A stretch of 64,000 nt of DNA. It comes from Actinoalloteichus hymeniacidonis (GTDB lineage Bacteria > Actinomycetota > Actinomycetes > Mycobacteriales > Pseudonocardiaceae). This document shows, one piece after another, positions 16,038 to 24,381 of the stretch. Position 1 is the first letter of the stretch. Each line of letters begins with the position of its first letter. The stretch lies in contig NZ_JACHIS010000001.1 in assembly GCF_014203365.1 (NCBI RefSeq), forward strand, positions 5,518,001-5,582,000. Direction: 5' to 3'. The position numbers were made by a program, and so were the translations under genes. Below the pieces are notes generated by a model that was not told the DNA's origin, ran no database searches, and was given only the letters and a program-made list of their open reading frames with translations.

Positions 16038-17561
16038 TCAGGGGTTGGTCGGCTCCTCGGAGTCGAGTAGACCCGCACCCCGGCTCGTGGTCGTCGGCGG
16101 AGGCGAGACGAGCTCGGTCCGGCCTGCTTGGGCGGCGCGATACTTGGCAGGCTCGGCACCGCTTGCCTGCTTCGCATCGGTTCGCACGCCGACGTCCGCG
16201 CGGTCCGTATCCGCCGCGCTGGCACGACTGTGCTGGGCATCGGGTCCGTACCGCAGCACGAGGGCCACCAGCAACCCCATGGCGACAAGCCCACCGACCA
16301 CGTAATCGCCCGCGAGAAGCTGCTGCCAACCCGACCATTCCGTACCCCGCTCACGGACACCGGGCAGCCACCAATGCATACCGAGGACCAGATAGACGCT
16401 CAGCACGACGCAGCTCACGCGCTGGATCAACACCAGTCTGCGGTATTCGGGGGTCGTCGGCGCCAGCAGAGTCGAGTCGGTGGCGGGCAGGCCGTCGCGA
16501 TCCTCGAGTGCCGGTTCTCTGCGCCCACCCGGCTGTCTGCACCACAGCACCAACAGCAGCGGAACCACCCAGACCCAGTGGTGCGACCAGGAGACCGGTG
16601 AGATCAGCAGCCCGGTCAACGCCACCGCGCACAAGGCGAGGACGTCCTGACCCACACGGCGCAGGCGGACCGCCAGCCACCAACCCATCACGACCACGAG
16701 CGCTGCGGACACCGCCCACGCGGCGATCAGGAGCGTCTCATCGGAGATGAGCCTGGCGAAGACGCCCCGCAGCGATTGGTTGCCCACATAGGCCAGATTG
16801 CCGACCCGCCCGGCATCGTTGAGCGTCTCGAACCAGTAGCGGAACGAGTCGGTGGGGGTGATCAGCCAGCCGAGTCCGGTGGCACCCAGGAAGCCGGTGA
16901 TGGTCCAGCCCGCCGCCCGCCAGTCACGGCGGGCGAGGAAGAACAGGATGAAGACCGCCGGGGTGAGCTTGATCGCGGCTGCCAGGCCGACCAGGACTCC
17001 CCTGGGCAGGAAACGCGCCTTGCCCAGGCAGTCGATGGTCACCATGCCCAGCAGGATCAGATTGATCTGAACGAAGTCCACTGTGTGCGCAACCGGTTCC
17101 AACAACGTCGCCACGGCCGTTGCCACGGCTGCGATGGCGAGGGTGCGGGTTCGATCGGCATCGAAACGGCGAATGACCAGCAGCAGCGACGCGAACAGGA
17201 AGGCGAAGCCTGCGACGGTCAATATCAGGACGCCGGGTAGCAACGAGCCCGCGAAGATCGGGACGAACAGGATCGCGGCGAACGGCGGGTAGGTGAAGGG
17301 CAGCCCGAGGCCTGCGGACTCGATCCGTTCGCCGTAGAGGTCGCCGCCCTCCAACAGCAACCGCGCGCCGCCGAGATAGACCTGCGCATCGACGAGCAGG
17401 GAGGCGTTGACCATCCGCGCGACGTTGAAGATCGTCAACCCTGCCGCGAGCGAGATCATCAGGATCAGACGCAGCTGGGCTCTACGGGCATCCGAGGGCG
17501 CAGTCGGCTCGCGAGCATCTCCGGATGCTGGCAAAGAGCTCTTCAACATGACACATAACAT
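16038..17561 (-). CDS. GT87-family polyprenol-phosphate mannosyltransferase-like membrane protein
   Basis: A 507-residue polytopic membrane glycosyltransferase of the GT-C fold. About ten hydrophobic helices are visible; the first loop has DAQVYLGGARLLLEGGDLY, whose Asp is the presumed base, and FTYPPFAAILF, a GT87 hallmark. Family members use lipid-linked mannose to extend cell-envelope glycans such as lipoarabinomannan. The C-terminal 90 residues are polar and cytosolic. Start choice is uncertain: ATG 17561, ATG 17549 and GTG 17624 are in frame and none has a strong ribosome site. A TTCACCC/GGGTGAA inverted repeat lies about 60 bases upstream of 17561 and would overlap the GTG alternative. 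Confidence 0.82.
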   Translation of the reverse strand: MLCVMLKSSLPASGDAREPTAPSDARRAQLRLILMISLAAGLTIFNVARMVNASLLVDAQVYLGGARLLLEGGDLYGERIESAGLGLPFTYPPFAAILFVPIFAGSLLPGVLILTVAGFAFLFASLLLVIRRFDADRTRTLAIAAVATAVATLLEPVAHTVDFVQINLILLGMVTIDCLGKARFLPRGVLVGLAAAIKLTPAVFILFFLARRDWRAAGWTITGFLGATGLGWLITPTDSFRYWFETLNDAGRVGNLAYVGNQSLRGVFARLISDETLLIAAWAVSAALVVVMGWWLAVRLRRVGQDVLALCAVALTGLLISPVSWSHHWVWVVPLLLVLWCRQPGGRREPALEDRDGLPATDSTLLAPTTPEYRRLVLIQRVSCVVLSVYLVLGMHWWLPGVRERGTEWSGWQQLLAGDYVVGGLVAMGLLVALVLRYGPDAQHSRASAADTDRADVGVRTDAKQASGAEPAKYRAAQAGRTELVSPPPTTTSRGAGLLDSEEPTNP

Positions 17562-17619
17562 AAGTGCCCGACCTGACGGAAGTGGCCACCTTAATAACAC
17601 GCCTGGGTTGAACTTAAAT

Positions 17620-17637
17620 TTCACCCGTTTGGGTGAA
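17620..17637. promoter_or_regulatory. inverted repeat upstream of GT87 gene
   Basis: TTCACCC and GGGTGAA are a perfect 7-bp inverted repeat with a 4-base spacer in an unusually AT-rich stretch (17550-17640) that probably holds the promoter. Operator role is inferred. Confidence 0.4.
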
Positions 17638-17791
17638 CATGACCGGCCTAGGGATCAATGGCTGCTGCCTGGCTGCCGAAGAATGAGTTGCGCCGCGCGG
17701 AGGCCGACCCCTCTGGCGCGGTGCGCAGTTCCTGCTGAATCTCGACACCGAGCGGTCGTCGTGGCGGCTATGGCGCACTGGGCGACGCTGC

Positions 17792-17868
17792 TGGTGCCCC
17801 CGGTCGGACTCGAACCGACACTGGGACCCTTTTAAGGGGCCTGCCTCTGCCTATTGGGCTACGGGGGC
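17792..17868 (-). tRNA. tRNA with anticodon UAA but a short variable loop (Leu-like, atypical)
   Basis: The minus strand folds as a cloverleaf: acceptor GCCCCCG/CGGGGGC, D stem GCC/GGC, anticodon stem GGCCC/GGGTC with loop CTTAAAA, 5-base variable loop CCAGT, T stem GTCGG/CCGAC with loop TTCGAGT, discriminator A and an encoded CCA. Loop position 33 is T and 34-36 are TAA, which would read UUA leucine codons. Bacterial tRNA-Leu normally has a long variable arm, absent here. Acceptor and T stems are perfect; the anticodon stem has one G-U pair. Identity is therefore uncertain: a divergent tRNA, one charged with another amino acid, or a decayed gene. Confidence 0.78.
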
Positions 17869-18242
17869 AGCGTTGAACCGGTAAACGGTGGGCGCTGACG
17901 GCGGCCTCGTCGACCACGACCTCGATGCCAAGAGCACGACGACGATCGCCGCACCGAAACGCGGCCGACCCATGACGACCGGGGCGCACGAGGACGCACC
18001 GACTGGGACAGGACGGCGGCATCGAAGGAGTGGGCTGCAAGATCGCCCGCTCGGCTCGAGCATCACCTCCTGTCGGCGCGCTCGCCGACTCCACCGGACA
18101 TCGCCACACGAGCGCTTGAGCGCGCGCACGACACTGATCGGGCGAAAGCGTAGTACCCCGAGGCGCCCACGAACATGGGTATGTGGAATTTCTGTGAAAA
18201 CGTTTCCGTAATTTCGCTAGGCGCGTAGTGTTGGCAGATTGC
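17869..18242. other. intergenic stretch without a recognised gene
   Basis: About 370 bases between the tRNA and the ATP-grasp gene. Open frames on both strands have Arg/Ser-rich shadow composition. It must hold the tRNA promoter and the end of the ATP-grasp transcript. Confidence 0.45.
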
Positions 18243-19391
18243 TCACCGGGTGCGATCGGCGGCCAGCAACTCCGCGAATCGCGCAACGATCCACCGGTTC
18301 ACGGCATCGGAGACCCGCGTCTCGTCCGCACGGTTCTCGAACCAGCGCCAATCGCAACTGACGTTCACCTCGAGGAACACGTAATCACCATCGGCTTGGA
18401 GCAGGTCGAAGGCGGCGACGTCCAGTTGCCAGCGGTGAGCCAGTGCCAGCAGCTTCTCGACGAGCGAGGCCTCCAGCTCGACCGGGGTCACGCGGACCGC
18501 GTCCGGATCCTGCCAGAGCGCGGCGGGATCCATCTTCTCCACCCGATAGGGAATCAGCTCGCCGCCGACGACGAAGACCCGTAGTTCGGTATCGGCGGCG
18601 ACATACTGCTGCACGATCACCGGCGCGGGCTCGCCGAGTTCGCCCGCCCGACTGGTGTCCAGCGGTCGCGGGAACAGTCCCTGCAGCGAACCGGGTCGCG
18701 GCTCCAGGAGGTGTCGTCCCGCCGTCTTGACGATGCAGCGGGCGCCGCCCGGCCGGTTGCGGGCGGGGCGGGTGGTGACGACGGTCCTCGGCACGGCGAG
18801 GCCGACCTCCTGGGCGTCGGCCAGCTGACTGAGCCGGTTCAACCGCCCGGTCGTCCTGGGCTGGTTGACGTGTCCCCAGTCGGAGCGCACCGTCAGCCAG
18901 TCGGCCACCGCACTCCACTGGTCGAGCGTGTACGAGCCGTAGAGCGACCGGGGGTCGATGGGTACCGAGGTGAGATCGAAGTGCCGCCGCCACACCAGCA
19001 GGGGACGCAGCAACCACTGATCGAGTTCGAGTAGCGGGGCTTCCGGATAGATGGTGAGGGCGAGATCGAGGCTGCGATCGGCGTCGATCCGCACCATTCG
19101 GATGTCATGCTCGGCCAGGGTGAGGGAGAGTTCGTTCATCTCCATGTCCGCGGCTCTGGCCAGCACGAGCACGCAGGGCACCGGATTGCCGTCGTCGGGC
19201 TCGACCAGACCTGCGCGGTACATCCGCTCCTGGAAGTCCAGGCAGGCGTTGGGAGCCCGGTAGTGATATTCCTGCCCCTGCAACAACAACGGGGTTGCCA
19301 GCGGGGTCGACATCGGTTGGATGGAGATCTGGTCGGCGGTCGCAGCGGACGAGAGCGGCAGCAGCGCCTGCTCCCGCTCGGCGTCCGCCAT
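18243..19391 (-). CDS. ATP-grasp ligase resembling graspetide (MvdD/TgmB-type) maturases
   Basis: A 382-residue soluble ATP-dependent carboxylate ligase. The N-terminal half has the pre-ATP-grasp pattern of peptide-modifying ligases: WLLRPLLVWRRHFDL, LYGSYTLDQWSAVADWL, then WGHVNQPRTTGRLNRLSQLA and GLAVPRTVVTTRP. The ATP-binding half shows CIVKTAGRHLL (lysine for ATP), IVQQYVAADTELRVFVVG, and the metal-binding end FLEVNVSCDWRWFE (Glu and Asn). In RiPP systems such enzymes form ester or amide cross-links in a precursor peptide. A 39-codon gene ends one base before its ATG. No peptidase, transporter or methyltransferase is adjacent, so this is a minimal or solitary unit. Confidence 0.83.
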   Translation of the reverse strand: MADAEREQALLPLSSAATADQISIQPMSTPLATPLLLQGQEYHYRAPNACLDFQERMYRAGLVEPDDGNPVPCVLVLARAADMEMNELSLTLAEHDIRMVRIDADRSLDLALTIYPEAPLLELDQWLLRPLLVWRRHFDLTSVPIDPRSLYGSYTLDQWSAVADWLTVRSDWGHVNQPRTTGRLNRLSQLADAQEVGLAVPRTVVTTRPARNRPGGARCIVKTAGRHLLEPRPGSLQGLFPRPLDTSRAGELGEPAPVIVQQYVAADTELRVFVVGGELIPYRVEKMDPAALWQDPDAVRVTPVELEASLVEKLLALAHRWQLDVAAFDLLQADGDYVFLEVNVSCDWRWFENRADETRVSDAVNRWIVARFAELLAADRTR

Positions 19392-19392
19392 G

Positions 19393-19512
19393 TCAGTCGT
19401 CCTTCTTGCGGAAGATCTTCCGTTCCTTGTCGAAGGCTGCTTGGTAGTCCGCGAGCGGTCCGTCCGTCACCTCGCCCCGCCGAACGAGTTCGGCCAGTTC
19501 CTTGAGCGTCAT
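19393..19512 (-). CDS. 39-residue peptide upstream of ATP-grasp ligase, possible RiPP precursor
   Basis: A short gene from ATG 19512 to TGA 19393, separated from the ligase ATG by one base, so the two are almost certainly co-translated. It starts MTLKELAELVRRGEVTDG, which predicts an amphipathic helix, and ends FDKERKIFRKKDD. The tail alternates Lys/Arg with Asp/Glu and could supply side chains for amide cross-links, but it lacks the Thr/Ser-rich core of most known graspetides. GGGGTG about six bases upstream is a weak ribosome site. Alternatives are a ligase partner protein or a regulatory short ORF. Length, composition and coupling argue against chance. Confidence 0.6.
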   Translation of the reverse strand: MTLKELAELVRRGEVTDGPLADYQAAFDKERKIFRKKDD

Positions 19513-19967
19513 GACGATCACCCCATCCCTCACTGCGAAACCGGCGACTGACCGGCAGAGGTAGTTTCAGGTTCACCTTACGCAGTGTCAAGCGAGTGCC
19601 GCGATTGCTTCGCCTGTTTGGCCCAACAGGACGAGCCGAATGCACTAATAATTACCGAAAGTGTTACTACCGCCTCGTCTGCACGAAGATCGTCCCCCAT
19701 TCGCGCAAACCTCCGCCAACAGGGTGATCAACACCATCTCGGGTCGAATGCATCCCTTCGGCGGTTGCCGCCGAGGGCCTATCGCCTTCGGCCTGCCGGG
19801 CACGTGCCTCGCTGCACGTGCCTGGAGCGGTCGTTCCCTGTTGGCGGGTCCTCATAGAGCCGTCTATCGAGATCGTCGGATCCGAACAGTCCGCCACGGG
19901 GCGACGGTCGGTGGTGGCGCCTCCCGGCGCCGACGCTGGACACGGTCGTCACCCCGGTTGGCGAGGG
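19513..19967. other. intergenic stretch upstream of the peptide/ATP-grasp operon
   Basis: About 455 bases without a convincing gene. The part at 19560-19680 is AT-richer than its surroundings and probably carries the operon promoter. Direct repeats with CACGTG lie at 19800-19823, beyond the stop of the NADH dehydrogenase gene. Confidence 0.5.
19800..19823. repeat. direct repeat of GCACGTGCCT
   Basis: Two identical 10-base copies start 14 bases apart (19800 and 19814), each with a CACGTG palindrome. They may be a factor site or part of the end of the NADH dehydrogenase transcript. Confidence 0.4.
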
Positions 19968-21290
19968 TCACTTCGCCGCGCGAGCGAACTCCGCCTTGGG
20001 CTCCTGGATCTGACCCATCGAGATGACCTCGCGCCGGAACAGCAACGCCAGCGTCCAGTCGATCACGATACGGGCCTTGCGGTTGAACGTGGGCATCCGG
20101 CTCACGTGGTACGTGCGGTGCATGAACCACGCCGGGAAGCCCTTGAGCTTGATCCCGTACACATCGGCCACGCCCTTGTACAGGCCGAGGCTGGCCACCG
20201 AACCCGCGTACTTGTGCCGATAAGGCTCGATCTTGCGCGACCGCAGCGAGGCGATCACGTTGTCCGCGAGCTGCTTGGCCTGGCGGACGGCGTGCTGCGC
20301 CGACGGGCTGCACTTCGCCTCCGGGTCGCTTGCCACCTTGGACAGATCCGGCACCGACGCGCAGTCCCCGGCCGCCCAGACCTCCGGCATGCCCTCGACC
20401 CGCAGATCGGCGGTGCACCGAACGCGGCCCCGCTCGTCCAACGGCAGGTCGGTCTCCGCGAGCACCGGGTTGGCCTTGACGCCTGCGGTCCAGACGATCG
20501 TGTCGCTGGCGAACGCGGTGCCGTCGCTGAGCCGGACGTCGCCGCCGGTCATGTCGTCGACCCTGGTCTCCAGATGGACCTTGATCCCCCGCTCCTCCAG
20601 GCGCTCCACGGTGTAGACGCCCATCCGGGGGCTGACCTCCGGCATGACCCGGTTCGTCGCCTCGACGAGGACCCACTTCATGTCCGATGGCGCGATGGTC
20701 TTGTAGTACCGAGTCGCGTAGCGAGCCATGTCCTCCAGCTCCGCCAGGGCCTCGATACCCGCGTAACCGCCGCCGACGACCATGAAGGTGAGCAGGCGCT
20801 TACGCCGCTCGCCATCGCTCATCGACGCCGCCTCGTCCATCTTCGACAGGACGTGGTTGCGCAGGAAGATCGCCTCGCCGACGGTCTTGAACGAGTTGCC
20901 CTGCTCGGCCAGGCCGGGGATGGGCAGTGTGCGGGCGACCGAACCCAGCGCCACCACGAGGATGTCGTAGTCGAGCTCCTCGGTGTGCCCGTCCGCCATG
21001 TCTACGCTGACCTTGCGGTTCGCGTGTTCGACCTTCGCGACCCGACCCGTCAGGACATGGCAGTTCTTGAGCGTGCGCCGCAGCGGCACCACCACGTGTC
21101 TCGGTTCGATCGAGCCCGCCGCCGCCTCCGGAAGGAAGGGTTGGTAGGTCATGTGCGGTTGCGGATCGATGACCGTGACCGACGCTTCCTCCCCCTTCAG
21201 TTTGTTCTGGAGGCGCAGCGCTGTGTACATTCCGACATATCCGCCACCCAAGATGACGATCTTGGTGGGTGAAGCCTTCATACCAGCCAT
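19968..21290 (-). CDS. ndh: type II NADH:quinone oxidoreductase (NDH-2)
   Basis: A 440-residue monotopic flavoprotein that passes electrons from NADH to menaquinone without pumping protons. The FAD-binding motif is VILGGGYVGMYTA; the second Rossmann glycine motif is FMVVGGGYAGIEAL; the late FAD contact is VWAAGDCASVPD. The C-terminal region (VASLGLYKGVADVYG, FPAWFMHRTYH, then TLALLFRREVISMGQ) fits the membrane-binding and quinone end. ATG 21290 is preferred over the ATG three codons later. It is monocistronic here; no regulator motif was recognised. Confidence 0.93.
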   Translation of the reverse strand: MAGMKASPTKIVILGGGYVGMYTALRLQNKLKGEEASVTVIDPQPHMTYQPFLPEAAAGSIEPRHVVVPLRRTLKNCHVLTGRVAKVEHANRKVSVDMADGHTEELDYDILVVALGSVARTLPIPGLAEQGNSFKTVGEAIFLRNHVLSKMDEAASMSDGERRKRLLTFMVVGGGYAGIEALAELEDMARYATRYYKTIAPSDMKWVLVEATNRVMPEVSPRMGVYTVERLEERGIKVHLETRVDDMTGGDVRLSDGTAFASDTIVWTAGVKANPVLAETDLPLDERGRVRCTADLRVEGMPEVWAAGDCASVPDLSKVASDPEAKCSPSAQHAVRQAKQLADNVIASLRSRKIEPYRHKYAGSVASLGLYKGVADVYGIKLKGFPAWFMHRTYHVSRMPTFNRKARIVIDWTLALLFRREVISMGQIQEPKAEFARAAK

Positions 21291-21445
21291 GTCAACGATG
21301 CTGCCACCAGCGCACGATGACGGCTTGACGTACTACCTCCAGTTGTGATCCCGCTCGCTCGATTCAGTTGCCGCCTGCCTGGCCACTCTCGGCCGAAAGC
21401 CGCGGTCTGAACTCTCGATGCCCAGGTCGGGAATCCGCCCGATGG

Positions 21446-22405
21446 TCACGTCGCCTCGGCCAACGCGGTCATCCGACGGGCGAGCCGGGCGGCGGCGTCC
21501 CGCAGCTCGGACGGCTCCAACACGACCATGTCGAAGCCCAACCAGGCCAGGTGCATCGTGAGCCAGTCCAGATCGTCGGCGCCCACCTCCAGCAGGCACC
21601 AGCCGTCGCGGTCGGCCGTCACCCGGCCCACCTGGGGCGGTATCAGCTCCTGGACCTGCGCTTCCCGCGCATGTACCCGGATTCGGGCGACGTACCGATA
21701 CGGCGAGGCCGTCACGGCACGTTGCACGAACTCGACCGGGTCCGGGTGCGGCCTCGGTGTGAAACGCCAGGTCGTCTCCTGCACGTCCTGCATCCGATCC
21801 AGTCGGAAGGTCCGCCAGTCCTCCCGATCCAGGTCCCAGGCCATCAGATACCAGCGGTGCCTGGTGGCCACCATCCGAATGGGTTCGACCGTGCGTTCGC
21901 GTTCCGCCGCGTCTCGACCGGTGTATCGGAACCTCGCCCGCACCGCGTCCCGACAACAGCGGGCCAGGGTGACCAGCAGGTCGGCATCGATCTCGATGCC
22001 GGGGCCGGTCAGGGTGTCGGTCGCCCCGTGGACCGCCCGCACCTGAGCTCGCATCCGAGGCGGCATCACCTGATCGAGTTTCGCCAGCGCACGCAGGGCC
22101 GCCTCGCCCGCCCCGGCGACCGTGCCACCCGCGGCCAACCGGAGCGACACCGCCGTCGCGACCGCCTCCTCCTCGTCGAGCAGCAACGGCGGCAGCCGAG
22201 TGCCCGCGCCCAGCTGGTAGCCACCACCGACCCCCGAGGTCGCCCGCACGGGGTAGCCGACCGCGCGTAGTCGCTCCACATCACGGCGCACGCAGCGGTC
22301 GGTGACCCGCAGCTCCGCAGCCAGCTCGGCCGCGGTCCACGACGGCCGCCGCTGCAGCAAGGCCAGCAGGCGCAACACCCGCTCGGTGGTTCCCTCGACG
22401 GTCAT
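21446..22405 (-). CDS. HTH/WYL-domain transcriptional regulator (YafY type)
   Basis: A 319-residue regulator. The N terminus forms a helix-turn-helix (LLALLQRRPSWTAAELAAEL, then TDRCVRRDVERLR) with a wing ending GGYQLGAG. The middle carries the WYL domain (FRYTGRDAAERERTVEPIRM then RHRWYLMAWDLDREDWRTFR), a ligand- or nucleic-acid-sensing module. The C terminus is the WCX extension (VGADDLDWLTMHLAWLGFDM). It is divergent from the DinB gene with about 60 bases between starts, so it may regulate that gene and itself. Confidence 0.9.
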   Translation of the reverse strand: MTVEGTTERVLRLLALLQRRPSWTAAELAAELRVTDRCVRRDVERLRAVGYPVRATSGVGGGYQLGAGTRLPPLLLDEEEAVATAVSLRLAAGGTVAGAGEAALRALAKLDQVMPPRMRAQVRAVHGATDTLTGPGIEIDADLLVTLARCCRDAVRARFRYTGRDAAERERTVEPIRMVATRHRWYLMAWDLDREDWRTFRLDRMQDVQETTWRFTPRPHPDPVEFVQRAVTASPYRYVARIRVHAREAQVQELIPPQVGRVTADRDGWCLLEVGADDLDWLTMHLAWLGFDMVVLEPSELRDAAARLARRMTALAEAT

Positions 22406-22466
22406 GCACCCATCGTGTCACGGGTCGCGGAACGATCCTGTCCGCTATTTACCGGAAGCTGGCACC

Positions 22467-23039
22467 ATGACCGAGCTGAACTGGAACTCCGAGCTGCGCG
22501 ATCAACTGCGCTGGCATTGGGACCATCAACTGCGGGAACGCCTCGAAGGCCTCACCGACGATGAATACTTCTGGGAGCCGACCCCGAACTGCTGGAACCT
22601 GCATCCCCGAGGCCAGGGCGTCGCGCCGATCCAGGGCGGTTCCGGCGCGATGACCATCGACTTCGAGTTCCCGGCACCCACGCCCACCCCGTTCACCACC
22701 ATCGCCTGGCGGCTCGGTCATGTGATCGTCGGGGTGCTCGCGATACGCAATGCCTCGCACTTCGGTCGCACCCCGACCGACTACTACTCGTTCGAGTACG
22801 CCACGTCCGCCGCCGACGCCCTCGCGCAACTCGACGCGGAGTACGCGGGTTGGTTGGCGGGCATCGAATCTCTCGGCGAAGCGGGGCTGGCCCGCCCATG
22901 CGGCGAAGCGGAGGGCGAGTTCGCCGAATTCTCGATGGCGACGCTGATCCTGCACATCAACCGCGAGGTCATCCACCACCTCTCCGAGGTCAGCCTGCTC
23001 CGCGATCTCTACCAACACACCAAGCAGGAGACGAACTGA
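22467..23039 (+). CDS. DinB family protein
   Basis: A 190-residue four-helix-bundle protein of the DinB/mycothiol-dependent enzyme superfamily. Metal-binding histidines are spread as in the family: one in the RLGHVIVGVLAIRNASHF helix and two in the last helix HINREVIHHLSEVSLLRDLY. Members include thiol-S-transferases using mycothiol or bacillithiol, plausible in an actinomycete, but many have no known reaction. ATG 22467 begins MTELNWNSELRDQLRWHWD. The VOC gene starts two bases after its stop, and a WYL regulator is divergent. Confidence 0.88.
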   Translation: MTELNWNSELRDQLRWHWDHQLRERLEGLTDDEYFWEPTPNCWNLHPRGQGVAPIQGGSGAMTIDFEFPAPTPTPFTTIAWRLGHVIVGVLAIRNASHFGRTPTDYYSFEYATSAADALAQLDAEYAGWLAGIESLGEAGLARPCGEAEGEFAEFSMATLILHINREVIHHLSEVSLLRDLYQHTKQETN

Positions 23040-23040
23040 T

Positions 23041-23478
23041 ATGGCGCGCACCGTTCAAATCACCTTCGACTGTGCCGACCCGGGCGCCACGGCCGCGTTC
23101 TGGGCCGAGGCGCTCGGCTACCGACTCCAGGAGCCGCCCGCAGGCTTCGAGTCCTGGGACGCGGCGTTGGATGCGATGGGAGTGCCGCCGGAACAGCGCA
23201 ACGACGCGTCGGCCGTCCTCGACCCCGACGGCGTCGGACCGCGGATCTTCTTCCAACGGGTCCCGGAACCGAAACAGAACAAGAACCGGCTTCACCTCGA
23301 CATACGATCCGCGGTCGGGCTCGAGGGCGATGCACGGATGGCGGCGTTGGAAGCCGAGGCGCAACGACTCATCACCCACGGCGCCACCCGACTGCAGCGC
23401 TTTGAGCCCGCACTCCCGCTCGACGGCGGGCACCTGGTGATGGCCGACCCGGAGGGCAACGAGTTCTGCCTCGACTGA
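23041..23478 (+). CDS. VOC family protein (glyoxalase-like)
   Basis: A 145-residue protein with the paired beta-alpha-beta-beta-beta modules of the vicinal oxygen chelate fold. It opens VQITFDCADPGATAAFWAEALGY; the second half has NRLHLDIRSA and ends VMADPEGNEFCLD. Metal ligands typical of the fold would be the His of LHLD and the Glu of NEFC. It is translationally coupled to the DinB gene. Members act as dioxygenases, isomerases or drug-binding proteins; the reaction here is unknown. Confidence 0.87.
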   Translation: MARTVQITFDCADPGATAAFWAEALGYRLQEPPAGFESWDAALDAMGVPPEQRNDASAVLDPDGVGPRIFFQRVPEPKQNKNRLHLDIRSAVGLEGDARMAALEAEAQRLITHGATRLQRFEPALPLDGGHLVMADPEGNEFCLD

Positions 23479-23482
23479 CCGG

Positions 23483-24361
23483 CTACCGGCGGGTGGGGCG
23501 GCTACTTCCCTCCCCGTCGACGGTCGGCAGCCCGGCGGCGCGCCCGGCCGCAGCCAACACCGAGCGCAGTACCGCCGGAGTCAGCCGTCCGGTGAAGGTG
23601 TTGCGTTGGCTGACGTGGAAGCAGCCGAAGACGGCGAGATCGGGGCCGTCATCGCTGGCGGGCAGCCGAACGCGCGCCCCATGGCCGAACCTGGGCCGAG
23701 GCACCGGCACCTTCCATCGGGTGTCGGCGAGGATGGGGAAAACGGCCTGCCAGGCGAAACCTCCGAGCACCACCACGGCTCGCAGGGTCGGACGCAGCAG
23801 CTCCAGCTCGCGTCGCAACCAGGACCCGCATCGGTCCCGTTCCGCAGGCGTCGGCTTGTTCTCCGGCGGAGCGCAGTGCACCGGCGCGGTGATCCTGGTG
23901 CCGATCAGCCGCAGGCCGTCATCGCGGGCCGTCGCGGTAGGCGCGGTGGCCAGCCCGACCTCGTACATGGCGGCGTAGAGGACGTCCCCGGCCCGATCCC
24001 CGGTGAACATCCGCCCGGTGCGGTTGCCACCGTGGGCAGCCGGGGCCAGCCCCACGATCGCCAGTGAGGCATCCTCGGCACCGAAACTCGGCACCGGACG
24101 GCCCCAATAGGTCTGGTCGGCATAGGCCCGGCGTCGATCCCGCGCGACCTGTTCGCGCCAGGCAACCAGCCTCGGGCAGGCATCGCACCGCACCACCAGG
24201 TCGTCGAGTTCGGTCTGGCTGGTCACGGTTGGCGCGAGCGCACCCGGGTCCAGGGGTTCCACCGAGCCATCATCCCGCGCGGACTGCGGCCGCGCCGACT
24301 CCTCGGCCAGCGCCGATTCAACGCGAAATCTCTCCGCTAACCCCTTTGGATGGCTAACCAT
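23483..24361 (-). CDS. family 5 uracil-DNA glycosylase (UDGb type)
   Basis: A DNA-repair glycosylase that removes uracil and related deaminated bases. The active-site segment GLAPAAHGGNRTGRMFTGD is the family-5 form (Ala in place of the usual catalytic polar residue), and the DNA-intercalating segment is HVSQRNTFTGRLTP. Cysteines in VVRCDACPRL, HCAPPENK and FGCFH would bind an iron-sulphur cluster. The frame continues upstream to 24403, but the M at 24361 or a later codon is likelier since the S10 gene and its promoter lie there. It is convergent with the VOC gene, four bases between stops. Confidence 0.88.
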   Translation of the reverse strand: MVSHPKGLAERFRVESALAEESARPQSARDDGSVEPLDPGALAPTVTSQTELDDLVVRCDACPRLVAWREQVARDRRRAYADQTYWGRPVPSFGAEDASLAIVGLAPAAHGGNRTGRMFTGDRAGDVLYAAMYEVGLATAPTATARDDGLRLIGTRITAPVHCAPPENKPTPAERDRCGSWLRRELELLRPTLRAVVVLGGFAWQAVFPILADTRWKVPVPRPRFGHGARVRLPASDDGPDLAVFGCFHVSQRNTFTGRLTPAVLRSVLAAAGRAAGLPTVDGEGSSRPTRR

Positions 24362-24374
24362 CGCTCCGTAGGCT
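24346..24374 (+). promoter_or_regulatory. leaderless promoter of the S10 peptidase gene
   Basis: TTGGAT, 17 bases, TAGGCT, seven bases, ATG at 24382. Spacing and hexamers fit sigma-A, and the transcript should begin at or next to the start codon. The promoter lies inside the extended reading frame of the divergent glycosylase gene. Confidence 0.65.
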
Positions 24375-24381
24375 GCCGGGC

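Noticed and set aside
17768-18286. Minus-strand frame of about 170 codons across the tRNA
   Set aside because: It overlaps the tRNA entirely, has no start signal and is rich in Arg/Ser/Pro like other shadow frames.
19800-19823. CACGTG direct repeats as an origin-type or mobile-element end
   Set aside because: Only two copies, no flanking gene or inverted partner; kept only as a weak repeat feature.
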